From contig JAPTWR010000117.1 in the NCBI GenBank assembly GCA_028065135.1, positions 1 through 34,281 of the forward strand: a stretch of 34,281 bases of DNA, read 5' to 3'. Below the pieces are notes generated by a model. The model was given only the letters and a program-made list of their open reading frames with translations. It did not search any database and had not been told where the DNA came from. The position numbers and the translations under genes were made by a program. Of this stretch, positions 6,480-15,200 are shown one piece after another (positions within the stretch are counted from its first letter, which is position 1; the number at the start of each line of letters is the position of its first letter). Source of the stretch: Acidithiobacillus sp. (GTDB lineage: Bacteria; Pseudomonadota; Gammaproteobacteria; Acidithiobacillales; Acidithiobacillaceae).

Positions 6480-8170
6480 TGAGCACCTCCAGATTTTCCA
6501 AGAACATCCTGATTACGGGCAATGGTTTGAAGGGATTCCACGGCAAGATTCTTGCGCGGTAATTGCACACCGACACGTTCTGACCAAAATCGGTGGGAGA
6601 ACTGCTCTACCCAATAATCGGTATACAGGCCGTTGTAAAGATGGGTAAACATCGCCAACTGGACTTTTCTGGGCAACAGGACACGTCCTGGCCCCTGTAA
6701 CCAACTCAGAAGCAAAAAGCCAAGCGCTGTTAGCCCAACGAGTGCCAGGTAGAGACCGGATACCGTCAGCATGGAACGTGTCAAATCGAGCGCGAATCCC
6801 AAAACGAACAACGTGTGTAAAATCAGGTAGGTGAATCCCATACTCGTGGCAATCAACAGCGCGGTGATCCGATCCACCAGAGCATCGAACTGAAAACCTT
6901 TGAGCAGGATCTGCGATATCGCTATCGCCACGATAAGTATCAGTGCGATCCATGTCGGGTTTTCAAGGGGGTTATCCCCAAAAAGCCAAGCACTGCCTCC
7001 AGCAATAAGCACTCCCAGAACGGTGGCAGCCATCCACGATCCCATACCGGGAATCTTCTTTCCTCCTGGCGGTACTTGTCGCAATTGATCGGTAACACTG
7101 CCCGAGGACAGAAAGGCATGTGCCTTATAGAGGGAGTGACCGATCAGGTGCAATAACGCAAGAGGGAAGAGCCCCAACCCCAACTCCAGCGACATGAATC
7201 CCAGCTGGGCCGTGGTAGACCATGCCAACATGGATTTGATGGACGTCTGGGTGGTCATCACCAGAGAAGCAATAATGACCGTCGCTAATCCAGCAGCTCC
7301 CAAGAAAATCAAGGCATCAGGAACCCGGACCAAAAGCGGACTGGTACGCAGAGCGACAATGGCGCCGCTGTATACAACACCGGCGTGCATCAGCGCAGAG
7401 ACCGGGGTGGGCGCCTCCATGACTTGAATCAGCCAGCCCTGGAATGGAAAGTGGGCGCTCTTCAAAATCACTGCTGCAACGATCAACCAGGCCGCCATCT
7501 GCAACGACACCGGTATGCTTCCCGCCTGCCCGGCAAAGTGGCGAATGGCGCTGAACTGGATGTTGCCAAGCTGTTGCCCGATCAGCACGGTGGCCGACAT
7601 CAGACAAAGATCTGCTGTTCGGGTGAAGAGAGATTTTTTATGGGCTGCCATGATGGCTTTGGGACGATCGCTGTAGAACTTGAGAAGCCTATTCAGGCTG
7701 AAACCCATGACGACGATTCCAAAGGCAAACAGACCGAGATTCCCGGAAACCGTCGCCACCAGGAAAAAGCCTCCCGTGAAAGCCAACAAGCGAAAAAAGC
7801 GTGCTTGCTGCGGGTCACCATCCAGGTACCCCACGCTGTATTGAACGATCATGACGATGACGAAGGACACCAACGTGGCCAAGACCAGGGTCAAGCCGTT
7901 GACGGCAATCGACAGGGGGAAATCGAAATGCAAACCTGGCAGTGGCAAACTTGTCACATCCAGATCGCTTCGTGCGCCCAGAAAAAAACAAAGGTCGCTG
8001 GCCAGTGCCGCCAGCAAAGCCGCCACCGCCGCCCAGCGAACACGATAGCGGGTCGACAGGGCCGATTGCCGCGTTGCCCGCACACCGGGTAAAGACGCGA
8101 CGATGAGCCCCAAAGGCATCAACGCCAGGAACGCACCCGCAAGCCAAGGTATGGAAAGTACGTGAGTCAT
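6476..8170 (-). CDS. dabB: DabB, NuoL-like proton-translocating membrane subunit
   Basis: 564 aa, polytopic (well over ten hydrophobic segments), of the proton-conducting NuoL/MrpA family. Recognisable parts are the early LVSFVIVMIVQYSVGYLDGD segment, the helix with VAAVILKSAHFPFQGWLIQV, and MEAPTPVSALMHAGVVYSG, the classic antiporter-like signature. The Lys and His residues in these helices line the proton path in complex I. It partners DabA to couple cation flow to CO2 hydration. ATG 8170 has GGAGGC 4 bp upstream. It is the first gene of the dabBA operon, downstream of an AT-rich inverted-repeat region and of a CbbR-like gene on the same strand. Confidence 0.92.
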   Translation of the reverse strand: MTHVLSIPWLAGAFLALMPLGLIVASLPGVRATRQSALSTRYRVRWAAVAALLAALASDLCFFLGARSDLDVTSLPLPGLHFDFPLSIAVNGLTLVLATLVSFVIVMIVQYSVGYLDGDPQQARFFRLLAFTGGFFLVATVSGNLGLFAFGIVVMGFSLNRLLKFYSDRPKAIMAAHKKSLFTRTADLCLMSATVLIGQQLGNIQFSAIRHFAGQAGSIPVSLQMAAWLIVAAVILKSAHFPFQGWLIQVMEAPTPVSALMHAGVVYSGAIVALRTSPLLVRVPDALIFLGAAGLATVIIASLVMTTQTSIKSMLAWSTTAQLGFMSLELGLGLFPLALLHLIGHSLYKAHAFLSSGSVTDQLRQVPPGGKKIPGMGSWMAATVLGVLIAGGSAWLFGDNPLENPTWIALILIVAIAISQILLKGFQFDALVDRITALLIATSMGFTYLILHTLFVLGFALDLTRSMLTVSGLYLALVGLTALGFLLLSWLQGPGRVLLPRKVQLAMFTHLYNGLYTDYWVEQFSHRFWSERVGVQLPRKNLAVESLQTIARNQDVLGKSGGAQ

Positions 8171-8239
8171 AGTTGCCTCCGTGGTTCAGTTGACTGGCGG
8201 AGACAATAATGGGATACGAACATTTATTCTAATTTAATG

Positions 8240-8269
8240 TATAAATCATTGTGATTTATATTTATAAAT
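8240..8269. promoter_or_regulatory. candidate LysR/CbbR operator upstream of dabB
   Basis: The 160-bp gap before dabB is very AT-rich against its surroundings. It contains TATAAATCA-TTG-TGATTTATA (8240-8260), a perfect 9-bp inverted repeat that includes the T-N11-A arrangement bound by LysR-type regulators. It overlaps a second inverted repeat, ATTTATA-TT-TATAAAT (8254-8269). The position 70-90 bp upstream of dabB suits an activator site. The adjacent CbbR-like protein is the obvious candidate ligand; this is inference. Confidence 0.5.
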
Positions 8270-8330
8270 GCGTTATTCTTGCCCTGAAACCATGGATCAG
8301 CCCCCCTCGCTTGTCTTCGAGCAGATGATG

Positions 8331-9302
8331 TTAGAGATATCTGGCCAGGTCAGGCCACAACTGCACGAGGCGGTCGGTGATGAACTGCTCTTGGGAAACG
8401 GAAAAGTCCAAGAATTTTTGCGCTGTTAGCGATAACAGCCTGCCCCGGGGGTAGACCAGAAACCATTTCCGGAGGATGGGAAAGTCCTCGGCTTCCAGCA
8501 CCTCAATGGGTCCGCTAGTTCCTTCCAGGGCCAGGGAATGAATGGAGAGAATGGATATCCCCAAACCACTGGCCACAGCGTGCTTGATAGCCTCGTTGCT
8601 ACTCAATTCCATAACGATGTTGGGTCGCAAGCCCTTTTCACCAAACAACCGTAAGTAGGCATTGCGGGTACCAGACCCCGGTTCCCGAATGAGGAAGGGG
8701 GCCTGAGCGATGGCGTCTAATGGCACGGGCTTCGCAAGCCTGGCAAGATGATGGGCTCGGGGCACCATGACCGTGAGCGGGTTCAAGGCAAAGGGGATGG
8801 CCTCCACATCAACCTCATCCGTGGGCACTTGACCCATCACATAGAGGTCATCCTCGCCATTCTGAATGCGTTGAATGATTTCATCACGATTACTGACGTT
8901 CATGCTGAATTCAATGCCCGGGAATTGTGCACCAAAGGCAGCCAGCAACTCCGGAGCAATATACTTCGCCGTAGTCACCACACCCAGATGCAATTTACCC
9001 CGTCGGATTCCCTTGCGGTCAGCAATTTGCGTCTCCAGGTTCTCAAATGTCCGGAACAGATCTCGACAGGCGGCGTATAGATCCTGTCCAGCATCAGTCG
9101 GTCGAATCTCTTTTCCAACTTGCTCGAACAAAGGGATGCCAACGGCCTCTCCCAACTTTTTCATTTGCAGAGAGATAGTGGGCTGAGCCAGAAAAAGTTC
9201 TTCTGCGGCCCTGGTAAAACTCCTCGTGTGAACAACTGCAGAAAATATCTGTAATTGCCGGAAAGTAACATGGCGCAAGAGTGAATGAGTCGATCTGGAC
9301 AT
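8331..9302 (-). CDS. LysR-family regulator, CbbR-like
   Basis: 323 aa. The N-terminal winged helix-turn-helix is at about residues 12-71 (FRQLQIFSAVVHTRSFTRAA, then QPTISLQMKKLGEAVGIPLF). A substrate-binding-type effector domain follows (LHLGVVTTAKYIAPELLAAF; PFLIREPGSGTR). The GTRxA and VVTTAKYIAP elements are typical of CbbR, which controls Calvin cycle and carbon-concentrating genes in response to metabolites such as NADPH or RuBP. It lies directly upstream of dabBA on the same strand, whereas a classic LysR-target pair is divergent. The AT-rich 8171-8330 gap is therefore its probable regulatory target. Start at ATG 9302; upstream sequence is only weakly Shine-Dalgarno-like. Confidence 0.85.
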   Translation of the reverse strand: MSRSTHSLLRHVTFRQLQIFSAVVHTRSFTRAAEELFLAQPTISLQMKKLGEAVGIPLFEQVGKEIRPTDAGQDLYAACRDLFRTFENLETQIADRKGIRRGKLHLGVVTTAKYIAPELLAAFGAQFPGIEFSMNVSNRDEIIQRIQNGEDDLYVMGQVPTDEVDVEAIPFALNPLTVMVPRAHHLARLAKPVPLDAIAQAPFLIREPGSGTRNAYLRLFGEKGLRPNIVMELSSNEAIKHAVASGLGISILSIHSLALEGTSGPIEVLEAEDFPILRKWFLVYPRGRLLSLTAQKFLDFSVSQEQFITDRLVQLWPDLARYL

Positions 9303-9339
9303 ACTCTTTTTTTAATTATTACTCATGAAAAATAATGGG

Positions 9340-9925
9340 TACTCCATGGTCAGCCATTAAGGAAGCCCTGATCTGAACGGAAAAGCTCCTTTTTCGGAAC
9401 ACGAAAATTCCACTCAATGATGGGTTTCCCACCGAAATTCGCGCTATCTGAGGGCCATCGGCAGATTTTGGGCGCAGTGCGCTTCTGGCGGCTAGCAAAT
9501 GCCGCATCAGCAGGTAAAGATTGGCTAGGGCGAAGGGCGTGGTCAGCTGAGCACCGTTCTTGTCCAGCCCCTGGTAGCAGGTCTTGGGGTAGCCGAACGG
9601 ACACTTCAGCACCCGTAAGGCATGCTCTCCCAAGACACGGATATGGGCTACGCCCCGGCTGCAGCGCTTCATCACCGCCAGCCCTTTCTTTTGCCCCATA
9701 TATCGACGCAAGGCCACGGCATCCTGGGTTCCCTAAGCGGCCAAATGCTCGTAGACCCGGGGATAATCATAGCCCCGGTCCACTAGGACTACCGATTCTT
9801 CTCCGGCCAGCAACCGGCCCAAGACTTGATGGACCAGTATTTTCTCCGCCGTGCAGCCACCGCATGGTCCGCTTCCAGGGAAAGGAAAGATCCTCTTCTT
9901 CCGCAAGAGTCATCTGCCCGGACAT
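9340..9925 (-). pseudogene. IS5-family transposase remnant
   Basis: From ATG 9925 (GGGGAG 7 bp upstream) the minus strand starts MSGQMTLAEEEDLSFPWKRT, then the frame breaks. A second frame carries VLVDRGYDYPRVYEHLA, a stop near 9735, then ALRRYMGQKKGLAVMKR and HALRVLKCPFGYPKTCYQGL with KNGAQLTTPFALANLYLL. These are the central DRGYDY and C-terminal blocks of IS5-group DDE transposases. Most of the middle is deleted and at least one stop and one frameshift are present, so it is inactive. I could not find a convincing terminal inverted-repeat pair. The remnant lies between the CbbR gene and pyrC. Confidence 0.75.
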
Positions 9926-10095
9926 ACTATCTCCCCTGTGCATCGTTGATGCTTACCAGTATACCACAACACCAGGTGACAAATTCCTGAATTTTGAATC
10001 AGTCCAGTACGGCGTGCAGATCGGATTCGTAATTGAACAGCGAAGCGCCTGCACCTTATTATCCAGATCAAGCGCCATCTGCCGAGGGAAGCACT
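9926..10095. other. intergenic region upstream of pyrC
   Basis: 170 bp holding the former IS5 end and the pyrC leader. A TTG at 10033 is in frame with pyrC but has no ribosome binding site. No RNA gene or operator recognised. Confidence 0.4.
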
Positions 10096-11139
10096 GTGCA
10101 AGAACTAACCCTGACCCGCCCCGATGACTGGCATCTCCACCTCCGGGATGCAGACCTGATGGCGTCGGTATTGCCAGACAGTGCCCGCCGCTTTGCTCGC
10201 GCCATTGTCATGCCCAATCTGCAACCGCCGGTAACGACCGTGGATCTGGCAGCCGCCTATCGGGACCGAATTAAGCGCGCACAAAAAACCAAACCCGCCT
10301 TTGAACCGCTCATGACCCTTTATTTAACCGACAACACCCCGGTCAGCGAAATAGAAAAAGCCAAAAAAAGCGGCTTTGTACATGCCCTCAAATATTATCC
10401 GGCAGGAGCCACCACCCACTCAGAAAACGGTGTCACCGACCTGAAGCGCGCGTACAAGGTACTGGAAGCCATGGAAAAACTGGAAATTCCGCTGCTCTTG
10501 CATGGTGAAGTCACTGACCCCACAGTGGATGTGTTTGACCGCGAAGCCGTCTTCATCGAAAGGCATCTCGACCCGCTGATTCGAGCTTTACCAGGCCTGC
10601 GCATGGTGCTTGAACATATTACCACTGCCACTGCCACCCAGTTTGTTGCCGATGCAGGGAGTCAAATTGCGGCCACCATCACCGCCCATCACCTGCTGCT
10701 CAATCGCAACGCCCTCTTTGTAGGCGGAATCCGTCCTCATCATTACTGCCTGCCGGTACTCAAACGGGAAATCCATCGTCAGGCATTACTTGCCGCCGCC
10801 ACCAGCAGCAATCCCAAATATTTTCTTGGCACGGACAGCGCCCCTCACCCCCGCCATGCCAAGGAATCCGCCTGCGGCTGTGCCGGCATTTACAGTGCCC
10901 ATGCCGCTATTGAACTGTATGCAGAAGCGTTTGAAAGCGCAGGCGCTTTGGATCGCCTCGAACCCTTCGCCAGTTTTCATGGTCCAGACTTTTACCGCCT
11001 GCCCCGCAACACGGATAGCATCACCCTTGAAAAACAAAGCTGGACCGTGCCAGAAACCTTAGACTGCGGCACCGACACCTTAGTACCTCTGCGCGCCGGG
11101 CAAGCCATAGCCTGGCGCATGAAAGCCGAAGCGTCATAA
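10096..11139 (+). CDS. pyrC: dihydroorotase (class II, PyrC type)
   Basis: 347 aa from GTG 10096, chosen because GAGGGAAG lies 5 bp upstream and homology begins at once (QELTLTRPDDWHLHLRDAD). The enzyme cyclises carbamoyl aspartate to dihydroorotate in de novo pyrimidine synthesis, in the cytoplasm. Metal-site features are the H-x-H pair H13/H15 (WHLHLRD), the carboxylated lysine K99 in HALKYYPAGATT, later His residues (LLHGEV, LEHITT, ITAHHL) and the GTDSAPH aspartate. Length and motifs are complete. It stands alone here with no other pyrimidine gene beside it, and is flanked by an IS5 relic and an IS256 relic. Confidence 0.95.
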   Translation: MQELTLTRPDDWHLHLRDADLMASVLPDSARRFARAIVMPNLQPPVTTVDLAAAYRDRIKRAQKTKPAFEPLMTLYLTDNTPVSEIEKAKKSGFVHALKYYPAGATTHSENGVTDLKRAYKVLEAMEKLEIPLLLHGEVTDPTVDVFDREAVFIERHLDPLIRALPGLRMVLEHITTATATQFVADAGSQIAATITAHHLLLNRNALFVGGIRPHHYCLPVLKREIHRQALLAAATSSNPKYFLGTDSAPHPRHAKESACGCAGIYSAHAAIELYAEAFESAGALDRLEPFASFHGPDFYRLPRNTDSITLEKQSWTVPETLDCGTDTLVPLRAGQAIAWRMKAEAS

Positions 11140-11408
11140 CCTATGCAATCGCGCTTCATCCAGCAAGGGGCGCTCTGATGGCAAAAATCTGGCAAAACTG
11201 AATGGTATAGCTTTCTCGTGAACCCTCTATCTTGCGTTCGCTGAAGTGCGTCGCCGCGACGCACTTCCTCCCACGCTGCGAGCCTGGAGAGTGCAACGAA
11301 GGGACCACTCAAGGCCCGGCGGTAGCCCTGGTCATGGTCAGCCCTCCAAAAAGCCAGCGCGATCTTTCGACGTGAAGAGAGAGCACATTCATCCCTGCGA
11401 TCGCCGTT
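11140..11408. other. gene-free gap after pyrC
   Basis: No supportable gene in either strand. It contains a long inverted repeat, GAAGTGCGTCGC-C-GCGACGCACTTC (11243-11267, 12-bp arms). A strong hairpin would form, but no T-run follows on either strand, so I do not call a terminator; it may be an IS end or a processing site. Confidence 0.4.
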
Positions 11409-11757
11409 CTACGCAACGAAAATACCAGAACCGCATAGCCTGTTGCGTATTCCGGGGCATCGTGGGCATCCATTCCGTTTGATCGTGGGCAGTGATTCTA
11501 CAGGGCCCAGGGCAGTCATGATCTCTCGCTCCGGCAGGTGGCCGTTACGAACGACCGCCTGACGACCATTGACCATCCGTACAGCAGAAAACTCTTCCAG
11601 CAGTACGGCCACCTCTGTCTCTATGGCCTGTTCGATCAGGGAACGTGCCGCTCGCCGCAGCACGCCCTCTATCCCCAAGCCCAGCTCTTTTTACAGCCAT
11701 GGTGACGAGTTTCGAGAACATGACGGTCAGTTCGCTGGACGACTGCTTACGCTGCAT
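11409..11757 (-). pseudogene. IS256-family transposase N-terminal remnant, frameshifted
   Basis: The minus strand begins MQRKQSSSELTVMFSKLVTM at 11757, loses frame near 11690, and continues in another frame as LGIEGVLRRAARSLIEQAIETEVAVLLEEF and RNGHLPEREIMTALGPVE. The order (RSLIEQAIETE, then RNGH...R.imTalGpVE) is that of the IS256/mutator transposase N-terminus. The DDE domain is missing. This relic marks the left flank of the plasmid-like region that starts with topB. Confidence 0.7.
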
Positions 11758-11812
11758 TTTGGTCGTTCGGATCTAACGTTTGCCGGTCAGTGACAGCGAC
11801 CGACCCAACAAC

Positions 11813-11861
11813 GATCTATACCCTCACGTTGGGGTGACGCAGAGCGTCTACCCGGTAGACG
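11813..11861 (+). promoter_or_regulatory. topB leader: GATCTATACCC plus 17-bp palindrome
   Basis: GATCTATACCC at 11813-11823 is followed 21 bp later by CGTCTACCCGGTAGACG (11845-11861), then GAGGGTG and the topB ATG at 11876. The HAD gene at 19195 has the same order with almost the same spacing and the same TCTGATG start context. A transcript starting just after the first motif would place a stable hairpin directly before the ribosome binding site. Confidence 0.6.
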
Positions 11862-11875
11862 ATTGAGGGTGTCTG

Positions 11876-13924
11876 ATGAAAGTATATATTGCCGAGAAAC
11901 CCAGCCTGGGTAAAGGTATAGCCGAGTATTTGCCTGGACCGAAGAACAAGGGTAACGGGTTCATTCAGTGCGGATCCGATACCGTCGTGACCTGGTGTTT
12001 CGGCCATATATTCGAGCAGGAAGAGCCGGACTTCTACACGCCTGATGATGTTCCCACCACGCCAAAGGGCAAGAAGAAATGGCGCCTTGAGGAACTGCCC
12101 ATCTTTCCGGAGCAATGGAAAAAGCGGGCGAAGGATGACGCCAAGGCCCAGATCAAGGTGATCCGGGACCTGCTCAAGAAAGCCTCGTCCGTAGTCAATG
12201 CTGGCGACCCGGACCGAGAAGGCCAGCTGCTGGTGGATGAGGTCCTGGAGGAACTCCGCTGGAAAGGCCCAACCCTGAGGATCTGGCTGGCCGCCCTTGA
12301 TGAGCAATCCGTGCGTAAGGCTCTGGCATCGCTCAAGGATAACCAGGACTACCAGAATCTCCGAATTTCAGCCGAAGCCCGTGCCCGCGCGGACTGGCTC
12401 ATGGGCATGAATCTCACCCGTGCTTTCACCCTGCGCAACAGTGGCGCCGGCGTCGTCTCCGTGGGCCGGGTGCAGACGCCAACCTTGGCCCTGGTGGTCG
12501 CAAGGGATGAGAAGATCGAGCACTTCAAGCCTAAGGATTACTACGTTCCCCGGATAAACACCGGATTCTGGGCCGTCTGGGAGCTGCGGGAGGATTTTGA
12601 GGGCGTCGATGCCGAAGGCTACCTCACCGACCGGAAAGCAGCTGACCGACTGGCAACCCAGGCCAAGACAGACGGCAAGGCCACGGTAAAAGACTTCACC
12701 AGCGCCGAAAAGCAGCAACAGGCACCGCTAGGGTTCTCTCTCGCCGAACTGCAAAAGGTCTGCTCGGCCAAGCTCGGCATGTCGGCGCAACAGGTCCTCG
12801 ACGCAGCCCAGGCGCTGTACGAGGAGCACAAGGCGGCGACCTATCCCCGGACCGATTGCCGCTATCTTCCGGAAGAACAGTACGGTGAAGCCGGACGGGT
12901 CCTGGCCGGATTGGCCAAGAATGGATTCGCGGATCTGATGAAAGCTGCCGATAGCAATCGGAAGTCGGCCATCTGGAATACGGGCAAGGTGACGGCGCAC
13001 CACGCCATCATTCCGACCGGCTCCATGCAGGGATCTATGAGCCCGGCAGTGGCCAAGGTCTATGAGATCATCGTCTGCTCCTATCTCGCGCAGTTCTATC
13101 CGCCCTATGTGTACCGGGCGACCAAGGCCCTGCTGACTTGCACAGGCGAGGACTGGAAGGCGACAGCCAACGTCCCAGTCTCCGCCGGATGGAAAGCCGT
13201 GTATGGGATGACCGATGACGATAATGATGACACCCCCGCCCAGCCGATCCCATCCCTCAAAAAAGGTCAGATCCTGGCTGTTCAGGATGCGGACGTGCAG
13301 GCAAAGCAGACCAAGCCACCGGCGCGATTTACCGACGGATCCCTCATCGAGGCGATGAGCAACATTCACAAGGTGGTCGAAGATGAGGCGGCCAAGGCCA
13401 AGCTCAAGGAAACCTCTGGTCTGGGCACGGAGGCCACTCGGGCCAGCATCATCGAAACGCTACTCACCCGTGGATTCCTGGAGAGAAAAGGCAAACAGCT
13501 CATCTCCACACAGGCCGGGCGCGCGTTGGTTCACGCGCTGCCCAGAGACCTCACTGATCCCGTACTGACGGCTCGCTGGGAAGATGCCCTTGCCTCCGTC
13601 TCCGAGGGACGGCTGACATTGCAGCAGTTCGAGGATGCGCAGCGCAAATTCGTCTCGCGCATGATCGAGTCGGCCAAGGCAGCGACCATTGTGGTCGGGC
13701 AAGCGCGGTCATCTTCCATCGCTGGTGGCGGAAAATCGTCTACCGGGAAAACGCGGGGCAAGGGGCAAAAGGTTGGCCCCACCTGCCCTACTTGCAAGAA
13801 ACCGACCATCACCCTGAAGACGAAGAAGGGGAGTGCCTTCTTCAAGTGCGAGCCCTGCCAGTCCTGCTGGTGGCCGGACAAACAGGAACCCAACAAGCTC
13901 GGGACCAAGTGGATCGATAAGTAG
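11876..13924 (+). CDS. topB: DNA topoisomerase III (type IA), mobile-element type
   Basis: 682 aa. Type IA topoisomerases cut and pass single strands, resolving replication or conjugation intermediates. The TOPRIM domain has Glu7 (YIAEKPS) and the DPDREG acidic motif at 111-116. The conserved SVGRVQTPTLALV block is at about 195-207. The catalytic Tyr is Y323 in TYPRTDCRYLP. A C-terminal four-cysteine zinc ribbon is visible (CPTC...CEPCQSC). TopB copies of this kind are common on ICEs and large plasmids. A degenerate copy of the regional palindrome (13737-13753) is embedded in the linker before the zinc ribbon, at about residues 621-626 (SSTGKT). Confidence 0.93.
   Translation: MKVYIAEKPSLGKGIAEYLPGPKNKGNGFIQCGSDTVVTWCFGHIFEQEEPDFYTPDDVPTTPKGKKKWRLEELPIFPEQWKKRAKDDAKAQIKVIRDLLKKASSVVNAGDPDREGQLLVDEVLEELRWKGPTLRIWLAALDEQSVRKALASLKDNQDYQNLRISAEARARADWLMGMNLTRAFTLRNSGAGVVSVGRVQTPTLALVVARDEKIEHFKPKDYYVPRINTGFWAVWELREDFEGVDAEGYLTDRKAADRLATQAKTDGKATVKDFTSAEKQQQAPLGFSLAELQKVCSAKLGMSAQQVLDAAQALYEEHKAATYPRTDCRYLPEEQYGEAGRVLAGLAKNGFADLMKAADSNRKSAIWNTGKVTAHHAIIPTGSMQGSMSPAVAKVYEIIVCSYLAQFYPPYVYRATKALLTCTGEDWKATANVPVSAGWKAVYGMTDDDNDDTPAQPIPSLKKGQILAVQDADVQAKQTKPPARFTDGSLIEAMSNIHKVVEDEAAKAKLKETSGLGTEATRASIIETLLTRGFLERKGKQLISTQAGRALVHALPRDLTDPVLTARWEDALASVSEGRLTLQQFEDAQRKFVSRMIESAKAATIVVGQARSSSIAGGGKSSTGKTRGKGQKVGPTCPTCKKPTITLKTKKGSAFFKCEPCQSCWWPDKQEPNKLGTKWIDK
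13737..13753. repeat. degenerate palindrome copy inside topB
   Basis: CGTCTACCGGGAAAACG: its left arm matches the main family, its right arm matches the variant GGAAAACG seen at 15087. It falls in a low-complexity linker of TopB and keeps the reading frame. Confidence 0.5.
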
Positions 13925-14018
13925 CTTCCATCAAACTCACTGGTCCCTCTCTGGTATCTTACTGCGCTTCGGCTTATGGATTGTGCGATTAGACCACCGC
14001 ATGTGCCGCCCCTCAGGC

Positions 14019-14121
14019 CGTCTACCCGGTAGACGCCCTCGCTCTTCCCGTCCAGGAGTCTCGTCTACCGGGTAGACGCTGGGCCGATCTTCGCTGTCAG
14101 AAATCGTCTACCGAGGAGCCT
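14019..14121. repeat. three palindrome copies at 43-bp steps
   Basis: CGTCTACCCGGTAGACG at 14019-14035, CGTCTACCGGGTAGACG at 14062-14078, and a half copy CGTCTACC at 14105 with a degraded right arm. Start-to-start distances are 43 and 43 bp, about four helical turns. They lie in the 280-bp gene-free gap after topB, upstream of a GATCTATACC motif at 14152 and the membrane-protein gene at 14205. Confidence 0.75.
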
Positions 14122-14151
14122 GACCCAATTCAGGTTTGAAAACCTCTCGCC

Positions 14152-14161
14152 GATCTATACC
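14152..14161 (+). promoter_or_regulatory. GATCTATACC motif before the 227-aa membrane protein
   Basis: Exact 10-mer, 53 bp before the ATG at 14205, with palindromes upstream of it rather than downstream. GGAGGG is present nearer the start codon. Confidence 0.5.
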
Positions 14162-14204
14162 AGTCTGGGATTGATCCTTTCTCGCTGGAGGGCTTGTAGA
14201 TACC

Positions 14205-14888
14205 ATGGAAATCCTGGCTTGGCTGGTAGCCGCCATCGTTGCGGTTTGGAGTGTACGACGAGTGAGCAAACCTGTGCTTTCCGAACTTTGGAGGATTCCA
14301 CTCATAGTGTGGGCAGACTTTCGCCATCCTCCGCAGGTTGCCTGCATACCTTTGCGGGTGATGACCCGCTGGGATGTTCCATTGTTCTTTGTTGGGAGCG
14401 TTCTCTGGTTGATCTGGGTACTCGCTTTCGCTCTGACGCTCTTTTTGCATTTGACGCTTCTGGTCTTTCTGGCATTCGAGATGGGTTTCCTCTTGCTGGC
14501 TATTCCACGCGCATATAACGATTCCTCCGTGAGGCGAAGGCTACTCGGAATGTGCGCGAACGACGGCGAGCGGCTCGCTTGGCTTGCCTTGTTCGAGCGC
14601 ACTCACCCCGATCTGGCAAAGATGGAGCCGACGTTTTTCTATCCTATTGATGGCAATCTTTGGAGATTCGTCGCCGCGATCTTCATCGTGCTCTTCCCGC
14701 TATATTCACTGGCGCTACAGCTCATGCTGTCGGGGCTGGCTGGTCTGGCCGTACAAGGCCTCGTCCTTTCCTGTGTATTGGTTGTGAGCATCATCCCTCT
14801 GGTTCGATGGGCCGGAGCTCTAATCGGCGGCAGGTACGCCTGGTGGCTTGAATACCACTTACTGCTCTCTGAGTCGTCTACCCGGTAG
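14205..14888 (+). CDS. membrane protein of unknown function, 227 aa
   Basis: About five to six hydrophobic helices: residues 2-20 (ILAWLVAAIVAVW); a pair around 65-105 (LFFVGSVLWLIWVLAFALTL; LLVFLAFEMGFLLLAI); a pair at about 153-195 (FVAAIFIVLFPLYSLAL; LVLSCVLVVSIIPLV). Between them is a soluble loop (GMCANDGERLAWLALFERTHP). I do not recognise the family; position after topB suggests an accessory or transfer-related membrane component. Its last codons and its TAG stop lie inside a regional palindrome (14875-14891), which encodes the SSTR end. So the palindrome has set the C-terminus of this protein. Confidence 0.6.
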   Translation: MEILAWLVAAIVAVWSVRRVSKPVLSELWRIPLIVWADFRHPPQVACIPLRVMTRWDVPLFFVGSVLWLIWVLAFALTLFLHLTLLVFLAFEMGFLLLAIPRAYNDSSVRRRLLGMCANDGERLAWLALFERTHPDLAKMEPTFFYPIDGNLWRFVAAIFIVLFPLYSLALQLMLSGLAGLAVQGLVLSCVLVVSIIPLVRWAGALIGGRYAWWLEYHLLLSESSTR

Positions 14889-15133
14889 ACGATCTCGCAT
14901 TTTTCACCCAATCGAGCCTGTGTTCGGGCGTCTACCCGGTAGACGGTCGCCCGCCTTCCCGGTGAACGCAGTTCCCAAAAATCGTCTACCGGGTAGACGA
15001 AAACGCCAAAAAAAGCGTCTACCGAAAGAAAAGCGGAACGCAAGATAAAGAGGGGGTAATGGGGCCGTCTACCGGGAAGACGCTGCCGTTTTCCGGGAAA
15101 ACGTGGCCGCGGCGATCGTCTACCCGGTAGACG
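14875..15133. repeat. dense array of the 17-bp palindrome (eight copies, irregular spacing)
   Basis: Copies start at 14875, 14929, 14952 (degenerate), 14983, 15016 (half), 15066 (one mismatch), 15087 (variant CGTTTTCCGGGAAAACG) and 15117. The variant is itself a near-perfect palindrome, with both arms changed together. Spacers differ in length and sequence, so this is not a CRISPR. There is no gene between 14892 and 15200. Such a cluster on a par-encoding element suggests a partition site, replication or transfer origin, or a repressor array; the parA/parB genes are 8.5 kb away. Confidence 0.75.
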
Positions 15134-15200
15134 ATCGCCCTCCCCCCTTTGTTTTTTGGCTCTCCGGGACAGGCTCGACCTCCAAACTGGCGATTGGCGA

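Noticed and set aside
5565..6482. 305-codon frame opposite dabA
   Set aside because: Antisense shadow of a well-supported gene with no family features.
11243..11267. Intrinsic terminator for pyrC
   Set aside because: Strong 12-bp-arm hairpin but no T-run on either side.
14875..15133. CRISPR array
   Set aside because: The repeats are 17-bp perfect palindromes with spacers from a few to about 60 bp and scattered single copies elsewhere; no cas gene is present.
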